Source of the DNA: Petrosia ficiformis
Taxonomy: Eukaryota > Porifera > Demospongiae > Haplosclerida > Petrosiidae
Length of the DNA: 64,000 bases
NCBI GenBank assembly: GCA_947044365.1
Contig: OX345636.1
Coordinates: forward strand, 58,841,537 to 58,905,536
Direction of reading: 5' to 3'
A model generated the notes under the pieces. That model had not been told where the DNA came from. It did not search any database and saw only the letters and a list, made by a program, of their open reading frames with translations. Of the stretch, positions 11,244 through 22,309 are shown piece by piece. Positions within the stretch are counted from its first letter, which is position 1. Each line of letters starts with the position of its first letter. A program made the position numbers and the translations under genes.

Positions 11244-11672
11244 CAGGCTTTCATTTAGAAAAATTGCCAAGGGGGGGCAAAATTAGAATGCGGCGAAATT
11301 TGGTGGGGCGATGTATAGGTTTGGTGTGCTCTGCACAGCAACTGCCTAGGGGGGTCTGGGGGCATGATCCCCCATGGATTTTTTTGGTGTTAGACTCTCT
11401 GAGGTTATTTCTGGTGCATTTTCAGACCACAATAATGTAACTGTTTGAGATACTATTTTTGGAATCTAAACCCAAAATTGAGTCCCCAGACAAACTGACA
11501 GATAGTGACCTTGAAGACATTGTAGATGTATGGAACAGCAAAAGTATAAGAATAGCAGTTTAGGTTGAACTACTTAAGTTTTGTTTTGTTTATTAACATT
11601 AAAAATATTTTTGGGCAACCAAATTTCCCAAGGGGGGGGGCGAATGCACCCCCCCCCCTAAATGAAACCCTG
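11244..11672. mobile_element. MITE-like element with TTTCATTTAG inverted ends
   Basis: Begins 'caggctttcatttag' and ends 'ctaaatgaaaccctg', which are inverted repeats. G-rich and C-rich runs lie just inside each end. The host copy 'catacatgggttgaac' is split, leaving 'tacat' on both sides. It has hAT-like CAGGG ends, but the short duplication leaves the class open. Confidence 0.6.
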
Positions 11673-11920
11673 TACATGGGTTGAACATAAATGCAGCTAC
11701 ATGTACATGTAGCTGCTCTGTTGAATCACACAAACACATACGTCATACATGGGTGGAACACAAATGTGCTTGTGCTTAAGGTGCTTTAAGCACATTTTTG
11801 CAGTGTTTAAAGGTACTGTTAAGCATTTTTCTGGATAAAGTGATTGTGCTTGCACGTATACTTGACTGCTTTTTATTTAAAGTGCTTGTTAAGCAGAAAT
11901 GCAGTTTTAGAAATTAGTTG

Positions 11921-11922
<2 letters not shown>

Positions 11923-11954
<32 letters not shown>
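11923..11954. repeat. (AT)n microsatellite
   Basis: Uninterrupted alternating AT run. Confidence 0.9.
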
Positions 11955-11957
<3 letters not shown>

Positions 11958-12266
11958 GCTACTTTTTATGTCTGCTATCAACATGGCACATGTATCATTC
12001 TTTCTTATATCTTTATACATACAGCTCTTGTGTTGAATCACACAGTTCAAAATCAAACTGTGTCATATTATTATATGTATACATGTACATGTATAGCTGT
12101 TCTGTTCAATCACAAATCAAAACTGTCATACATGTATGCATGTACATATATACATGTACATGTACATGTACTCATGTATCATTATCTCTTATACATGTAC
12201 TTGTATAGTTCTGTTGAATCACAAAAATCAAAATGAAATCAAAACTATATCATGTATACATGTATC

Positions 12267-12564
12267 TAGGACTGGGACGATTAATCGATTAATCAATCGA
12301 TATTGAAAATTCTTCTGATTATCGATTATAAGTCTGTGATATCGATTATGCTAATTATTCCAAACGACATACTTTTCAAGCATGTGATGACAAATAATGT
12401 ACAATATGGAGGTGATAGGAAGCCTTTTTGATCATGAAATGGGAGGAGTTTCCTGTATTAATTGACTTAATTGGCCTAATTACTTCCGCTGATTTTAATC
12501 GATTATCAATCGACTTGGAGTTAGTGATAATCAATTTCAGAATCTCAGCCGACTCCCAGCCCTA
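12267..12564. mobile_element. hAT-type MITE with AATCGATT-word interior, copy 1
   Basis: Ends 'taggactggga' and 'tcccagcccta' are inverted repeats. The interior is dominated by ATCGATTA words. An inverted copy lies at 58753-59027, where the 8-bp target duplication is intact. No clear target duplication remains here. Confidence 0.75.
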
Positions 12565-12641
12565 ATTTATTATTATATACATGTATACATTGTACATGTA
12601 CATGTACATGTATCATTATTCCTATACCTGTATACATACAG

Positions 12642-12808
12642 CTGTTCTTTTGAATCACACAAATCAAAATGAAATCAAAACTAATCAACATCCTCCTGTA
12701 CAAGTGGATATCAAATCTATCGACAAGGAAGTGGAAGAAACTGATAAAGATTTAAACAAAGAATCAACAGTAGATGTGACTGCATTACATCATGATGTAC
12801 TGATTAAA
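12642..12808 (+). CDS. Putative exon, unknown protein
   Basis: 167 nt between CATACAG and a GTATAG donor, open in one frame (phase 1 in). Encodes VLLNHTNQNEIKTNQHPPVQ followed by a lysine/glutamate-rich stretch (DIKSIDKEVEETDKDLNKES). It precedes the MGAT1-like exon at 13130. It could be a stem-region exon, but nothing in the residues proves it. Confidence 0.3.
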
Positions 12809-13129
12809 GTATAGCTCTCATCATACATGTAGTATCTTATAAGTTAGGTAGTGTACAGTATGTGTGAAAAATTGAACATGTAATAAGGTGATATTTCAAC
12901 TGTACTTCTCAGTACTACCATTGTACTCCATCGTACTGTAATGTGTGAATTTGCATTACATTTGATACCATGCATAGTACTAAGCATTTAATACGGTGTA
13001 GTACATTTGAAGTACAGTTTACTTCACTCACAATGTGCACTGTAGTCAATGGAAGTACAGTGATAGTATGTAAACTTAATGATTTTAATAAATATAGTAA
13101 TAATTAATTTAATTATAATTATGTCTCAG

Positions 13130-13267
13130 ATGATTTGGAAGTGGCTCCAGACTTTTACTCATATTTTCAAGCTACGCGTCCACTTTTAGCAACTGATATG
13201 AAGTTATGGTGTGTGTCAGCATGGAATGATAATGGAAAAGAAGTATTTATTGATACAGATGACATTG
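13130..13267 (+). CDS. MGAT1: MGAT1-like (GnT-I) exon a
   Basis: 138 nt, acceptor GTCTCAG, donor G^GTAAGA. Encodes [20 protein letters not shown] then [13 protein letters not shown]. GnT-I (alpha-1,3-mannosyl-glycoprotein 2-beta-N-acetylglucosaminyltransferase) is a Golgi enzyme that starts hybrid and complex N-glycans. The family has an EDD metal-binding motif. Here two Asp are encoded, and the Glu would come from the preceding, unseen exon. The [13 protein letters not shown] block is nearly invariant in animals. No exon for the first half of the catalytic domain is seen upstream in the 300 bp checked. Confidence 0.75.
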
Positions 13268-13329
13268 GTAAGATAATATTACCTATTTTTAATAGGTATG
13301 GTACATGTACATGTATAGTATCATTTAAT

Positions 13330-13460
13330 GAGTGCATGTACATAATGTGTGTGTATGTCACTGTGTATGTACGTGTGTGTGTACATGCATGCGTGTGTTT
13401 GTGTGTCTCTATGTGTCTGTGCATGTGTCTGTGTCTGTGTCTGTGTGTGTGGACATCAAC
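13330..13460. repeat. TG-rich low-complexity stretch
   Basis: GTGT/TGTC words inside the intron after MGAT1-like exon a. The Cys/Val-rich open frames here are artefacts. Confidence 0.7.
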
Positions 13461-13731
13461 ATTGCTTCAGCATGGTCATTCAACGTTTCTCTAGACATAT
13501 TTGAAAAATGTATGATACATGTACATGTATAATTAAGTAATTTCTGACCAATGAACTTGCATCAGTTGATGTACATGTACACACATGTATGTCATCATTG
13601 ACAACATTACTTAAAGAAGCTATACTCAACAGCTTCCTTTATTTGGTTGCATAAGGTACATGTAGGATATTACATAATATGTACATGTAGTTAGTTATGT
13701 AGTGTAGATAAACAATCTTATGAAATACAGT

Positions 13732-13958
13732 ATGGTGCGCCGTTTGTAACAAACTAATGTCACTGATAATACAAATGTGAGCATGCGCAAACAACATGGA
13801 TGATAACCCTAACAATCCCAAGGCTTATACTGGGGGGGCTCCGCCCACCCAGCCCCCACCCCCCCCCCCCCCCCCCCAGTTTGTCATGCTAACGTTTTGT
13901 TAATATTATGCGCATGCGCAAATAATACAGTGGGATACTGTTACAAACGGCGCGTCAT
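13732..13958. mobile_element. MITE with GCGCCGTTTGTAACA ends and 8-bp target duplication
   Basis: Inverted ends ATGGTGCGCCGTTTGTAACA and, at the right, the complement of ATGACGCGCCGTTTGTAACA. Flanked on both sides by AATACAGT. Internally there is a second inverted block (GCGCATGCGCAAA) and a C homopolymer run at about 13848-13878. The 8-bp duplication fits hAT or P superfamilies. Confidence 0.8.
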
Positions 13959-13969
13959 AATACAGTCTC

Positions 13970-14280
13970 ACAGTTAGCCTATGCACCACTCTTCATTTGC
14001 TTATTAAATATGCACATGAACTTTGACCTTGTATTGGTAAGGGTTCTGCTCTGGAGTGCTTTTATTAAAATGTAGTGTATGTAATAACATATTTATGCGC
14101 TTAGTGCATATCACATGATATTGTGCCAATCAGTTTTTGGTATATAGTCACCTGATCATTTTTTAAACAACATTTAATGCATTAACTACTAAATACACAG
14201 CACCTGTAAAATGTAACTACAAAATGTCAACTGCTGGGGAATGAGGCTTTTGGAACATTGTTTACAGTATGTTAAACGCT
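13970..14280. other. No gene recognised
   Basis: Intronic AT-rich DNA of the MGAT1-like locus; nothing further supported. Confidence 0.5.
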
Positions 14281-14291
14281 TTACCACTCAG

Positions 14292-14376
14292 GAGGGCCAA
14301 TGAAGGTCTCAATTAGATATTGCACTCGCTTTATTTGTGCACTATCTAATCTTGATCTTCATTAAGCCTGGCCCTC
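14292..14376. mobile_element. Short foldback element
   Basis: GAGGGCC...AATGAAG...TTAGATA at the left is mirrored by the complement at the right around a loop containing 'tgcactcgc'. 85 bp, imperfect arms of about 35 bp. It abuts the piggyBac-like copy that starts at about 14385. Confidence 0.65.
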
Positions 14377-14384
14377 GTGCTATG

Positions 14385-15262
14385 TTAAGTAAAATAAGTA
14401 TGACACAGAAGACAAAGATATGAGACAAGTGATGTCTTGAAAATGATGGTCAGCAATACTGAATCTGAAGATCCACTGATGTATAGCACAGATTGATGAT
14501 TTTGACAATGATAACTGTGAGCCATCTAACGATGAAAGGAATCCTTCACCATTACATGTTACAACATCACCAGTAGACTGTACTAATATTATTATACCAT
14601 CCACTTCTTCCCTTTTACACTAACAGTGTTTCTTCATCACTGCCTATACTACAATTACTAGCAACACCTACAAATAGACGAGATACACAGTGGTACGATA
14701 ATGAATGCTGACATTTCTTTTGCCACTGAGGAAGCACAGTGGTTTTATATTGCATAATCATATAATATATACAATTATATATATACATGCATATTCTAAA
14801 TTTTATATATATATCAACTAATAATATAATATAAACACACTATATTCCCAATCATCATTATATATGAAGCTGTAAAACATTTTTTTTACATCTAAACATA
14901 CTTATAACATCCAAGAGTCTATTGATATGGCAAGAGTGTCCAGAGTCATTTCAGGCACTCCACATCATTATTTCAGTGTCCAAAGCCTCTGTCATGAGCT
15001 TTAGGAAGCTTTCTAGTTGTAAAACAATGGGTAATAACACACTTTCAGACAAAAAGAAACATAACTTTCTACCAGATTATCACAGCCCTTCAAGAAAAAC
15101 ATCGTTTGATTCCTCATCACGTGCTCTACAATATTATAATACAGTAAAAGTAGTTTTGACGCTTGGTTCGTCATCTATAGGCTGCCTAATAGATGTTTTT
15201 GTGATGCCCTTTGGCGTTTGAGGGCAAGTCAACGCCCACACAGGCGGCTGTTAATCGGTTAA
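14385..15262. mobile_element. Truncated TTAA-ended (piggyBac-like) element, copy 1
   Basis: Inverted partner of 50876-51795. The right end 'ttaatcggttaa' matches the terminal inverted repeat of that copy. One frame near 14460-14640 reads as acidic, Ser/Thr-rich sequence (EDPLMYS, EPSNDERNPSP) of the kind found at transposase N-termini, interrupted by stops. The left terminus is lost at the junction with the foldback at 14292-14376. Confidence 0.6.
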
Positions 15263-15330
15263 TGTAAACTTACATGTATAAGCACATAATTTAAATACAG
15301 ATTATACGTGTATCTTTTATAATATTGCAG

Positions 15331-15427
15331 GTAAACTGTATAGAACAGACTTCTTTCATGGACTGGGGTGGATGTTGACAGTTAACCTATGGTATGGGCA
15401 TGAGTTGAAGGATAAATGGCCAATAAG
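15331..15427 (+). CDS. MGAT1: MGAT1-like exon b
   Basis: 97 nt; acceptor TATTGCAG, donor AAG^GTGAAT. Continues exon a in phase and encodes KLYRTDFFHGLGWMLTVNLW then a segment ending DKWPIR, matching the family's LYRTDFFPGLGW...KWP block. Family proteins have Pro where this copy has His (FHGLGW) and about two fewer residues before KWP. The end of this exon and its donor recur downstream at about 15523-15536 and 15597-15628. Confidence 0.75.
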
Positions 15428-15640
15428 GTGAATTACATGTATATGTACATGTATGTACATGTATGTACATGTACTTGCACATACTGTACATGTATAAATA
15501 TATACTGTGTAATCTTTATAATAATGGCCAATAAGATGAATTATATACGTATACATATACTGTGTAATTACATGTATAATGTTTATAATTTATTACGAGT
15601 TGAAGGTTAAATGGCCAATAATAAGGTGAATTATATTATA
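15428..15640. repeat. Intronic copies of the MGAT1-like exon b 3' end and donor
   Basis: The exon b terminus 'gagttgaaggataaatggcc' plus 'aataag^gtgaat' recurs at 15597-15633 (GTGAAT kept) and partially at 15522-15545 (GT changed to AT). Between them are TACATGTA arrays. Spacings of the splice borders are 108 and 90 nt. Confidence 0.8.
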
Positions 15641-15739
15641 CATATACATTGTACATGTACATGTGTATACGTTTATATAATGAGCCTCATGATGAATAAT
15701 CTCCTGAACACAGTTTTTGATACATGATTGTGTATGTTT

Positions 15740-15935
15740 TGAAGCATGGTCCAAATTAACTCAACAATGGTTAGTGTGTGCACCATTGGAAACACATCTT
15801 GACTATTCTTGAGCCAATTAAGAAACAGTTAATGATGTTAGTCACAACATAATAATAATTAACTGTGCCATCTGGCCCAAAGAACGAACTGTGCAGTTCA
15901 TATATAGTGTGCCATATGAGAAAAAAACTCACATG
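15740..15935. repeat. Dispersed repeat D2, copy 1
   Basis: Matches 62815-63005 in order: 'gaagcatggtccaaatt' / 'ggagcatgggccaaatt', 'aactgtgccatctggcc', 'gaactgtgcagt'. It occupies the place where the missing MGAT1-like exon would be expected. Confidence 0.7.
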
Positions 15936-16210
15936 ATGTACATGTATAATACATGTATGATACATTACATGTGTTAGTAAGTAGGGCTGAGCGATAATAT
16001 CGATTTATAGATTATCGTGATATTTTTCGGCGATTGCGATAACAAATTTTGTATTGCAATAATTACCACATGTGTCTGTGAATGCTCAATTATAATTTTG
16101 ATAGCTTTTCTTGAAAGCATCTTTAAACTTAACAGTCACTACAGCTTTTCATAGATACAATGTATCTAGATATAGCTATTTTTTGAAACTCCATCTTTAT
16201 CACAATATAG

Positions 16211-16375
16211 GGTAGTTATGAAGAAATTTATGTTAAACGTATTCATAGTTTGAAGGACGTATCACTCATTGAAGTTATTCATAGTAAATCTGAAGAAGAA
16301 GTACAAGTGAGATACTCAAATCTAAAAGAATTCAAAGCATTTGCTAAACATCTCAAGATCATGAGTGATTCAAGA
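16211..16375 (+). CDS. MGAT1: MGAT1-like exon c
   Basis: 165 nt, acceptor AATATAG, donor AGA^GTGAGT, phase 0. Encodes SYEEIYVKRIHSLKDVSL onward and ends with NLKEFKAFAKHLKIMSDSR. This corresponds to the family's C-terminal region (Y-x-F-K-A-F-A-K-x-L-x-I-M). Exon b ends in phase 2, so it cannot join exon c directly. The intervening family segment with the FWDDWMR catalytic-base motif is missing from 15428-16210. The usual last exon (hydrophobic strand and PPPTW-like end) is not seen downstream either. Confidence 0.65.
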
Positions 16376-16499
16376 GTGAGTTAATATAAGTACTTGGGAT
16401 TATGCAGGGCATTTGTGGGGATGAGCCTACGTTACTTAATGGAATAGGAAGTGTGTCCAAGTTAGAAAGACTGTTAATGCACAGATCATACATTGAAGA

Positions 16500-16900
16500 G
16501 CCTATAGCACTACATGTGGCGTAATCATAGTGTACTGTACTGCACCATGTGGAGACAGACTCCTAATACATTAGCCTATAGCACTACTGGTGGTATATGT
16601 AATCATAACCATTCAATGAGTGTACTGTACTGCACCATGTGGAGACAGACTCCTAATACAGCACTACTGGTGGTGTATGTAATCATAACCATTCAATGAG
16701 TGTACTGTACTGCACCATGTGGAGACAGACTCCTAATACATGAGTCTATAGCACTACTGGTGGTGTATGTAATCATAGCTATTCAATGAGTGTGCTGTAC
16801 TTCACCATGTGGGGACTCCTAATACATTGAAGAGTCTATAGCACTACTGGTGGTCTATCTAATCATAACTATTCAATGAGTGTGCTGTACTTCACTATGT
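16500..16900. repeat. About 90-bp tandem repeat, five copies
   Basis: Units contain 'tatagcactactggtggt', 'gtaatcata', 'attcaatgagtgt' and 'caccatgtggagacagact'. A related phrase lies just before the array (16490-16535), so the array appears to have grown from the sequence that follows MGAT1-like exon c. Confidence 0.85.
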
Positions 16901-16904
16901 AATA

Positions 16905-17390
16905 TTATATATATACATGTATATGTACTTCTACCATGCCTATAGTAAACTGACCAATCAGATTGCAGTAAATGAGGTTGATAAATTACACTAAAACCTA
17001 CTGAGAGGTTGATGACAGTTAGACACATTAAATGTGAATTGTAGTTGATCACAGTTTGTTGGAGACAGCTTTTGTTTATTTGGTATGGGATTTGTTCCTT
17101 CATGTGGCCTTAGCATTCGCATCCTCGATGTCTCTTGTATGAGAGTTGGGTGGGCCATGGGGCTGGTCTTGACTGCGCTCGCGCTCCTGGAAGAGCCACA
17201 CCTTATACTGAATGGAGGAGGAGCCGGAAGTCTGCCACATGCTAGTAGGAGCTCTTTCTGTTATTTGCGATTGAACTGTTGATCAGTTACTTGTCTAAGG
17301 AGTCACAGAAATCCATACTAGGTTAGTGAAATTATGTATACTGTTGCCACGTGCAAAGATTTGCTTAGTTACTACATTTCATGGTAGAAG
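16905..17390. other. No gene recognised
   Basis: Contains a short hydrophobic open frame on the plus strand without splice support. Nothing assigned. Confidence 0.5.
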
Positions 17391-17392
17391 AC

Positions 17393-17494
17393 GGTTATAC
17401 ACCTCGGTACGGTTTCTACTGGATTTATCAAACCTCATGCCTTCGGCCCTCGGTTTGATAAATCCAGTAGAAACCTTTACCTCGGTGTATAACC
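17393..17494. mobile_element. Near-perfect foldback hairpin
   Basis: Arms of about 45 bp: ggttatacacctcggta and 'tttctactggatttatcaaa' are repeated in reverse complement around a short GC-rich loop 'catgccttcggccc'. Nearly the whole unit is stem. It could be a minimal MITE. Confidence 0.8.
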
Positions 17495-17509
17495 TATACT
17501 TATACTATA

Positions 17510-17765
17510 GTCTGTTCACATTCACAATGTCCTCAATATTATGATGTGATGACTTTATATGTAATAAAATTAGTTTAATGTCATAAGGTTAATACATGAT
17601 TATACTGTAACTCAATAATGAAGCAGTGGATTGAAATTTGACATACACAAAAAAGAACAGGAAGGATAATTATATTAAAATGGTGCAGATAAAAGGATTA
17701 TTGGACATATTCCAATTAAAAGTTATCAACATTTATCTGAGGCCATGGGGAACATGAATGGACCT
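17510..17765. mobile_element. MITE family M1, copy
   Basis: Starts 'tgttcacattcacaatg' and ends near 'ggaacatgaatgg'. Interior words 'taatacatgattat' and 'ctgtaactcaataat' are shared with 2862-3120 and, inverted, 39038-39293. Confidence 0.65.
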
Positions 17766-17769
17766 TTAG

Positions 17770-18200
17770 ATAAGTATAATCCAAGCACCAGGTAGAACAC
17801 ACTGGGTTATATACATTTATCAGACCTGCCAAGTCTCATGCATTTGTGTTCCTTCTCGCACTCTTAGTCTTTGGACTTATCAAAAATGCTTCTTTCTCAC
17901 ACAATCTGACATTCTTAAATTTAACTTTTAAACAATCCAACTTCCTTTTCCAAATACTAAAATACAGCCATTAGCCATGCCTTGAAATATTAATTAAAGA
18001 GCTTCTTTTGTAATTACAATTTCAAGGTGTGACCATACGTACCTCAAAATGGATGCATCGATCAACAGCACCAAAAAATAACTCAACTGTTTTTCTTAAA
18101 TCAATGTTAAAATTAATACTTGTACTTCTTGTAACAATAAATGTTCATTAGAAAAACAGTTGTTTCAGCATTATGCAGATGTTATCTCTGAGATAATATA
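17770..18200. other. No gene recognised
   Basis: AT-rich unique sequence; no supported feature. Confidence 0.5.
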
Positions 18201-18206
18201 TGTGTA

Positions 18207-18455
18207 ACAATGTAGTAATATGGTTCTCTTCTCCTTGATACCCTACTTGCAGCAGACATATTATTAAAGGAGGGGGAGCATTGTAACAATGTAGTAATAT
18301 GGTTCTCTTCTCCTCAATACCCTACAGCAGACGTACTATTAAAGGAGGGGGAGCATTGTAACAATGTAGTAATATGGTTCTCTTCTCCTCGATACCCTAC
18401 TTGCAGCAGACGTATTATCAAAGGAGGGGGAACATTGTAACAATGTAGTAATATG
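18207..18455. repeat. About 80-bp tandem repeat, three copies
   Basis: Each unit runs from 'tgtaacaatgtagtaatatg' through 'gttctcttctcct' and 'cagcagacgta' to 'aaaggagggggagcat'. Confidence 0.9.
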
Positions 18456-18591
18456 TACAGTAACTATTGTTTGTATAGTATAGTTGTCTCTCTTTTAACA
18501 ATCTCTATTGTAATCATGTTTTAATTACATGTCTGATGTTATTGTTCTGTGACACCAATTTATGTTCTGTGTACTGCTATAAATACTGTTA

Positions 18592-21500
18592 CACTATCCA
18601 TTGAGCTGATGTGGTTTTTCTGCTTTCTCTAGCAATTTTTAACTTTGAGAATAATTGCTTTCAGAATATCCTGTTCTGAATTAAATACATTGTATTTGTA
18701 ATTATTAACAACATTTTGCTAATTTTTTTTTCTTGTGTTAGACTTTCAGAACTAAAAGTATACTTCTGTCAAGAACTATTTTCAAGGGTAGCTAAGACTT
18801 GAAGAGAGAGTGGGTGGTATGACAGTAAACAGTAATTGTTGAACATACCCACCAATAATCCTTTTGCATGTATACTGTATGAGGTAAAGAATTATATTAT
18901 TACTTGTATGATGTTACTTCCAGTTGCTCTCTTAAGGACGGAAGAATTTGCTAAATTAGCTCTACTATATTATTCTATTTATCAGAATGTAGTGAAAAAC
19001 TAGAACCCAAGTACTTTATTGAGTGTTTATATGATGTGGTGAGGATAAACAAAGACTCAATAGAGTCCATCCTTGGCATGTTGTATATACTTACTCAACA
19101 CCTCATAAAATTATATATTAATAATATAAATGGATGAAACTGCCATGTGTGTTCAATAGCTACACTGATCTTGAAAACCACAAACCCTATGAATATGTTA
19201 GCTGGTGTATTTGTGTAATTTGAGGTGCTGAGTTCAAACCTTTCAGAATTTTCAATTCCAAGTAGCCATTTTGTAGTTAGAATCAATTCTCTTCGTTTTA
19301 ATCCAATTGACCTTTAGGGGTGAATCATTTTTTCAATACAGTGAAATTTAATTACACAACACTTTTAACATGTCCTCACACATTCAATATGTATATATAT
19401 ATACAGGGGAGCACGTATATAGGAATACCTGTTGTGTAACCCTTTCTTTACAGATAAAATAATTTCAATTCAATTCAATACATGACAGAATTAGCTTTAT
19501 ATTACATCATACAAGAAAGTGTAATGAATATAAAAATCACTAGTATAATTATTACAGACAGGTTAATTATATTCAGAAGTTAATCTGTAACATTATGCAA
19601 TATTGGCATTTTGATGGGAATTGATACACAAACAACTTGAGAGAATGTAGCAAACTTCAATTCAGTTTCTAAGGAAATTGCAGCCTTACATAAAATATGG
19701 TTTATTGGTAAGAAGCACCAATCTTTAACATGAATAAATTGAAAACCATAAACTACTATATCTGTGTACTTTTAGGTGTTCAGTTTCATATGTTTTTACC
19801 ATCTCATCTCATAGTTAATTCACCATAGTGAAATGGGAATGTACTGATACACTAAAATTCTATGTAGACATGTTTATTGGGTGTATGTGTACATATTGTG
19901 ACCATTTTAAATTATCATATCTCAAATACCCATTAGACCCCTAAAGATCAATTGAACTAAAACTAAGATAAATGACGGTAACTAGAAAAGGCTACTCGTA
20001 ACTGAAATATTCCCTTAAAGTACCAACTAAGACATTCATATGATTTGTGGTTTTCAATTTCATTTTGTTGAATTCAAACAGAAAAAAAATCAACTTTCAG
20101 AGTGAGTGTTTTCACCCATCTCATAGTTAATTCACCATTGTGAAATGGGAATGTAGTGATACACTAAAATGCTATGTAGACATGCTTATTGGGTGTATGA
20201 GTACATAATTATTTTGACCCTTTTTAAGTTATCATATCTATCAAATAACCATTAGACCCCTAAAGGTCAATTAGATCAAAACAAAGATAAATGACTGTAA
20301 CTAGAAAATGCCTACTCGTAATTGAAAATATGAACTCACCACCTAAAAGTACACAAATTACACCAACTAACACATTCATAGGGATTTGGTTTTTAAATAT
20401 TATATGTAGACATGTTTATTGAGTGTATATGTACATATTGTGACCATTTTAAATTATCATATCTCAAATAACCATTAGAACCCTAAAGATCAATTGAACT
20501 AAAACTAAGATAAATGACGGTAACTAGAAAAGGCTACTCGTAACTGAAATATTCCCTTAAAGTACCAACTAAGACATTCATATGATTTGTGGTTTTCAAT
20601 TTCATTTTGTTGAATTCAAACAGAAAAAAAATCAACTTTCAGAGTGAGTGTTTTCACCCATCTCATAGTTAATTCACCATTGTGAAATGGGAATGTAGTG
20701 ATACACTAAAATTCTATGTAGACATGTTTATTCATTGTATGTGTACATAATTATTTTGACCCTTTTTAAGTTATCATATCTATCAAATAATCATTAGACC
20801 CCTAAAGATCAAATAATCGACTTTAACTAGAAAACGCTACTTGTAATTGAAACATTCCAAAAGATATGAACTCAGCACCTAAATACAACAACTAACACAT
20901 TCAGAGGGTTTGTGGTTTTTAATTTATTCATGTTAAAGTCATACATACTCCATTATACACACTGTAATGATTAAATGACAATTACAAAATCTGACAACAG
21001 TGATCTAGCAAATATTCTATGTATAGACATGTTTATTGAGTGTATGTATACATAATTTGACTATTATGCCCCTAAAGGTTAATTGGAAGAGAATTGATTG
21101 TAACTACAAAATGGCTGCTCATATTTGAAAAATTCCAAAAGGTTTGAACTCAGAAAAACACTATTACAGTATATTTAAATTTCAACACACTTTTAAAGGT
21201 GTTTTGTACTACTTTAAAGTTTAAGGGTCATTTTAGCTGTTGAACATACACGGTAGAGTCATCGCATTGATTTTATTGGGACGAGCCTGAGCGAGCCCCA
21301 CACTTATCAGTACAGTCAGCTAGAAAGTTTACACTGTATGTACATGTATAATAATATTATATATTGCAAATATTATTTTTGTTTGTACAGTACATATTAT
21401 GTAAATATATTAATGTTCAAATTCAAAAATTTCAAATTTAAATTTTCTAAAGCTTGATAGCTATGAATTGAGGAAAAGAAGAGATAGGGACAGAGCTAAA

Positions 21501-22309
21501 TGAGCTCTAGAGATCAAAGAGGAGAGAGAAACAAGACTGTCTAAAAGAGAAGAAGCTTCATTTGTCTAAAGTAGATTGAAGTTTCAAGAATAAAGATCAT
21601 TCTAGCTGAGATCTTTTCCAGCCAATAAAATATTTAACATTGGGATTATTCCTACTTTATTCAACAGGTAATACCTCTAAAACTAACCCATGAACTGTTG
21701 CATTTTGCTCTTATTCATCTCAAACACACTAAATGCTTGCTTTTGCTCTATGTCCAAAATTTGGTTATTCTAACCATACCTTCTCAGGCTCACCTCACAA
21801 TGAATGCATGGATGCAAACATTCTCCAGTATATAAATATATAGGTGTTGAGTAAGTATATACAACATGCCAAGGATGGACTCTATTGAGTCTTTGTTTAT
21901 CCTCATCACATCATATAAACACTCATCACAAGACAATAAAGTACTTGGGTTCTAGTTTTTAACTACATTCTGATAATATCGCAGAGTGTCCGTCATTAAG
22001 ATTGCAAGAAGAGATGTCACACAGTAGTAATGTAATTCATTAGTATACATGCAAATGGCTATTGGCAGGTATGTTCAACTAAAATTGTTTCCTTTCATAC
22101 CACCCACTCTGTCTTCAAGTCTTATAAAGCTAACCTTAGAAAATAGTTAGTATACTTCTAGTTCTGAAAATCTAACCTAAAAAAATATAAATATCATTTT
22201 TTTTCAGTTTATATTTAATTCAGAACAGGACATTATGAAACCAATTTGTTGTTTCTGTTCAAACAATTGCTATAGCTACCTGCCAAACTACATACAGCTC
22301 AATGATAGC
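18592..22309. mobile_element. 3.7-kb foldback element with roughly 0.5-kb inverted arms
   Basis: The left arm at about 18592-19110 reappears in reverse complement at about 21838-22309. Shared landmarks are 'ggtgttgagtaagtatat', 'atgccaaggatggactcta', 'cccaagtactttatt', 'aattcagaacagga' and 'cagctcaatg'. The interior consists mostly of 3-5 nested imperfect repeats of about 300 bp (words 'cccctaaagatcaattga', 'tctatgtagacatg', 'catctcatagttaattcacc'). The left arm holds an open stretch (EPKYFIECLYDVVRINKDSI followed by LGMLYILTQHL) that is interrupted in the right arm by an 8-nt insertion. It could be a non-autonomous large-TIR transposon or a captured host exon. No transposase is visible. Confidence 0.75.

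Larger units (their letters stand above)
11110..12665. repeat. Scattered copies of 'gctgttctgttgaatcacac'
   Basis: About seven copies of a short segment (near 11116, 11198, 11708, 12022, 12094, 12206 and 12641), mostly beside TACATGTA arrays. The last copy is the start of the putative exon 12642-12808, including its AG. Later copies also share the following 'aatcaaaatgaaatcaaaac'. Confidence 0.65.

Noticed and set aside
17085..17282. Small hydrophobic plus-strand protein
   Set aside because: No splice signals, no promoter signature and no family resemblance.
18592..22309. Polinton/Maverick DNA element because of long inverted ends
   Set aside because: Far too short, with no integrase, polymerase or capsid genes.
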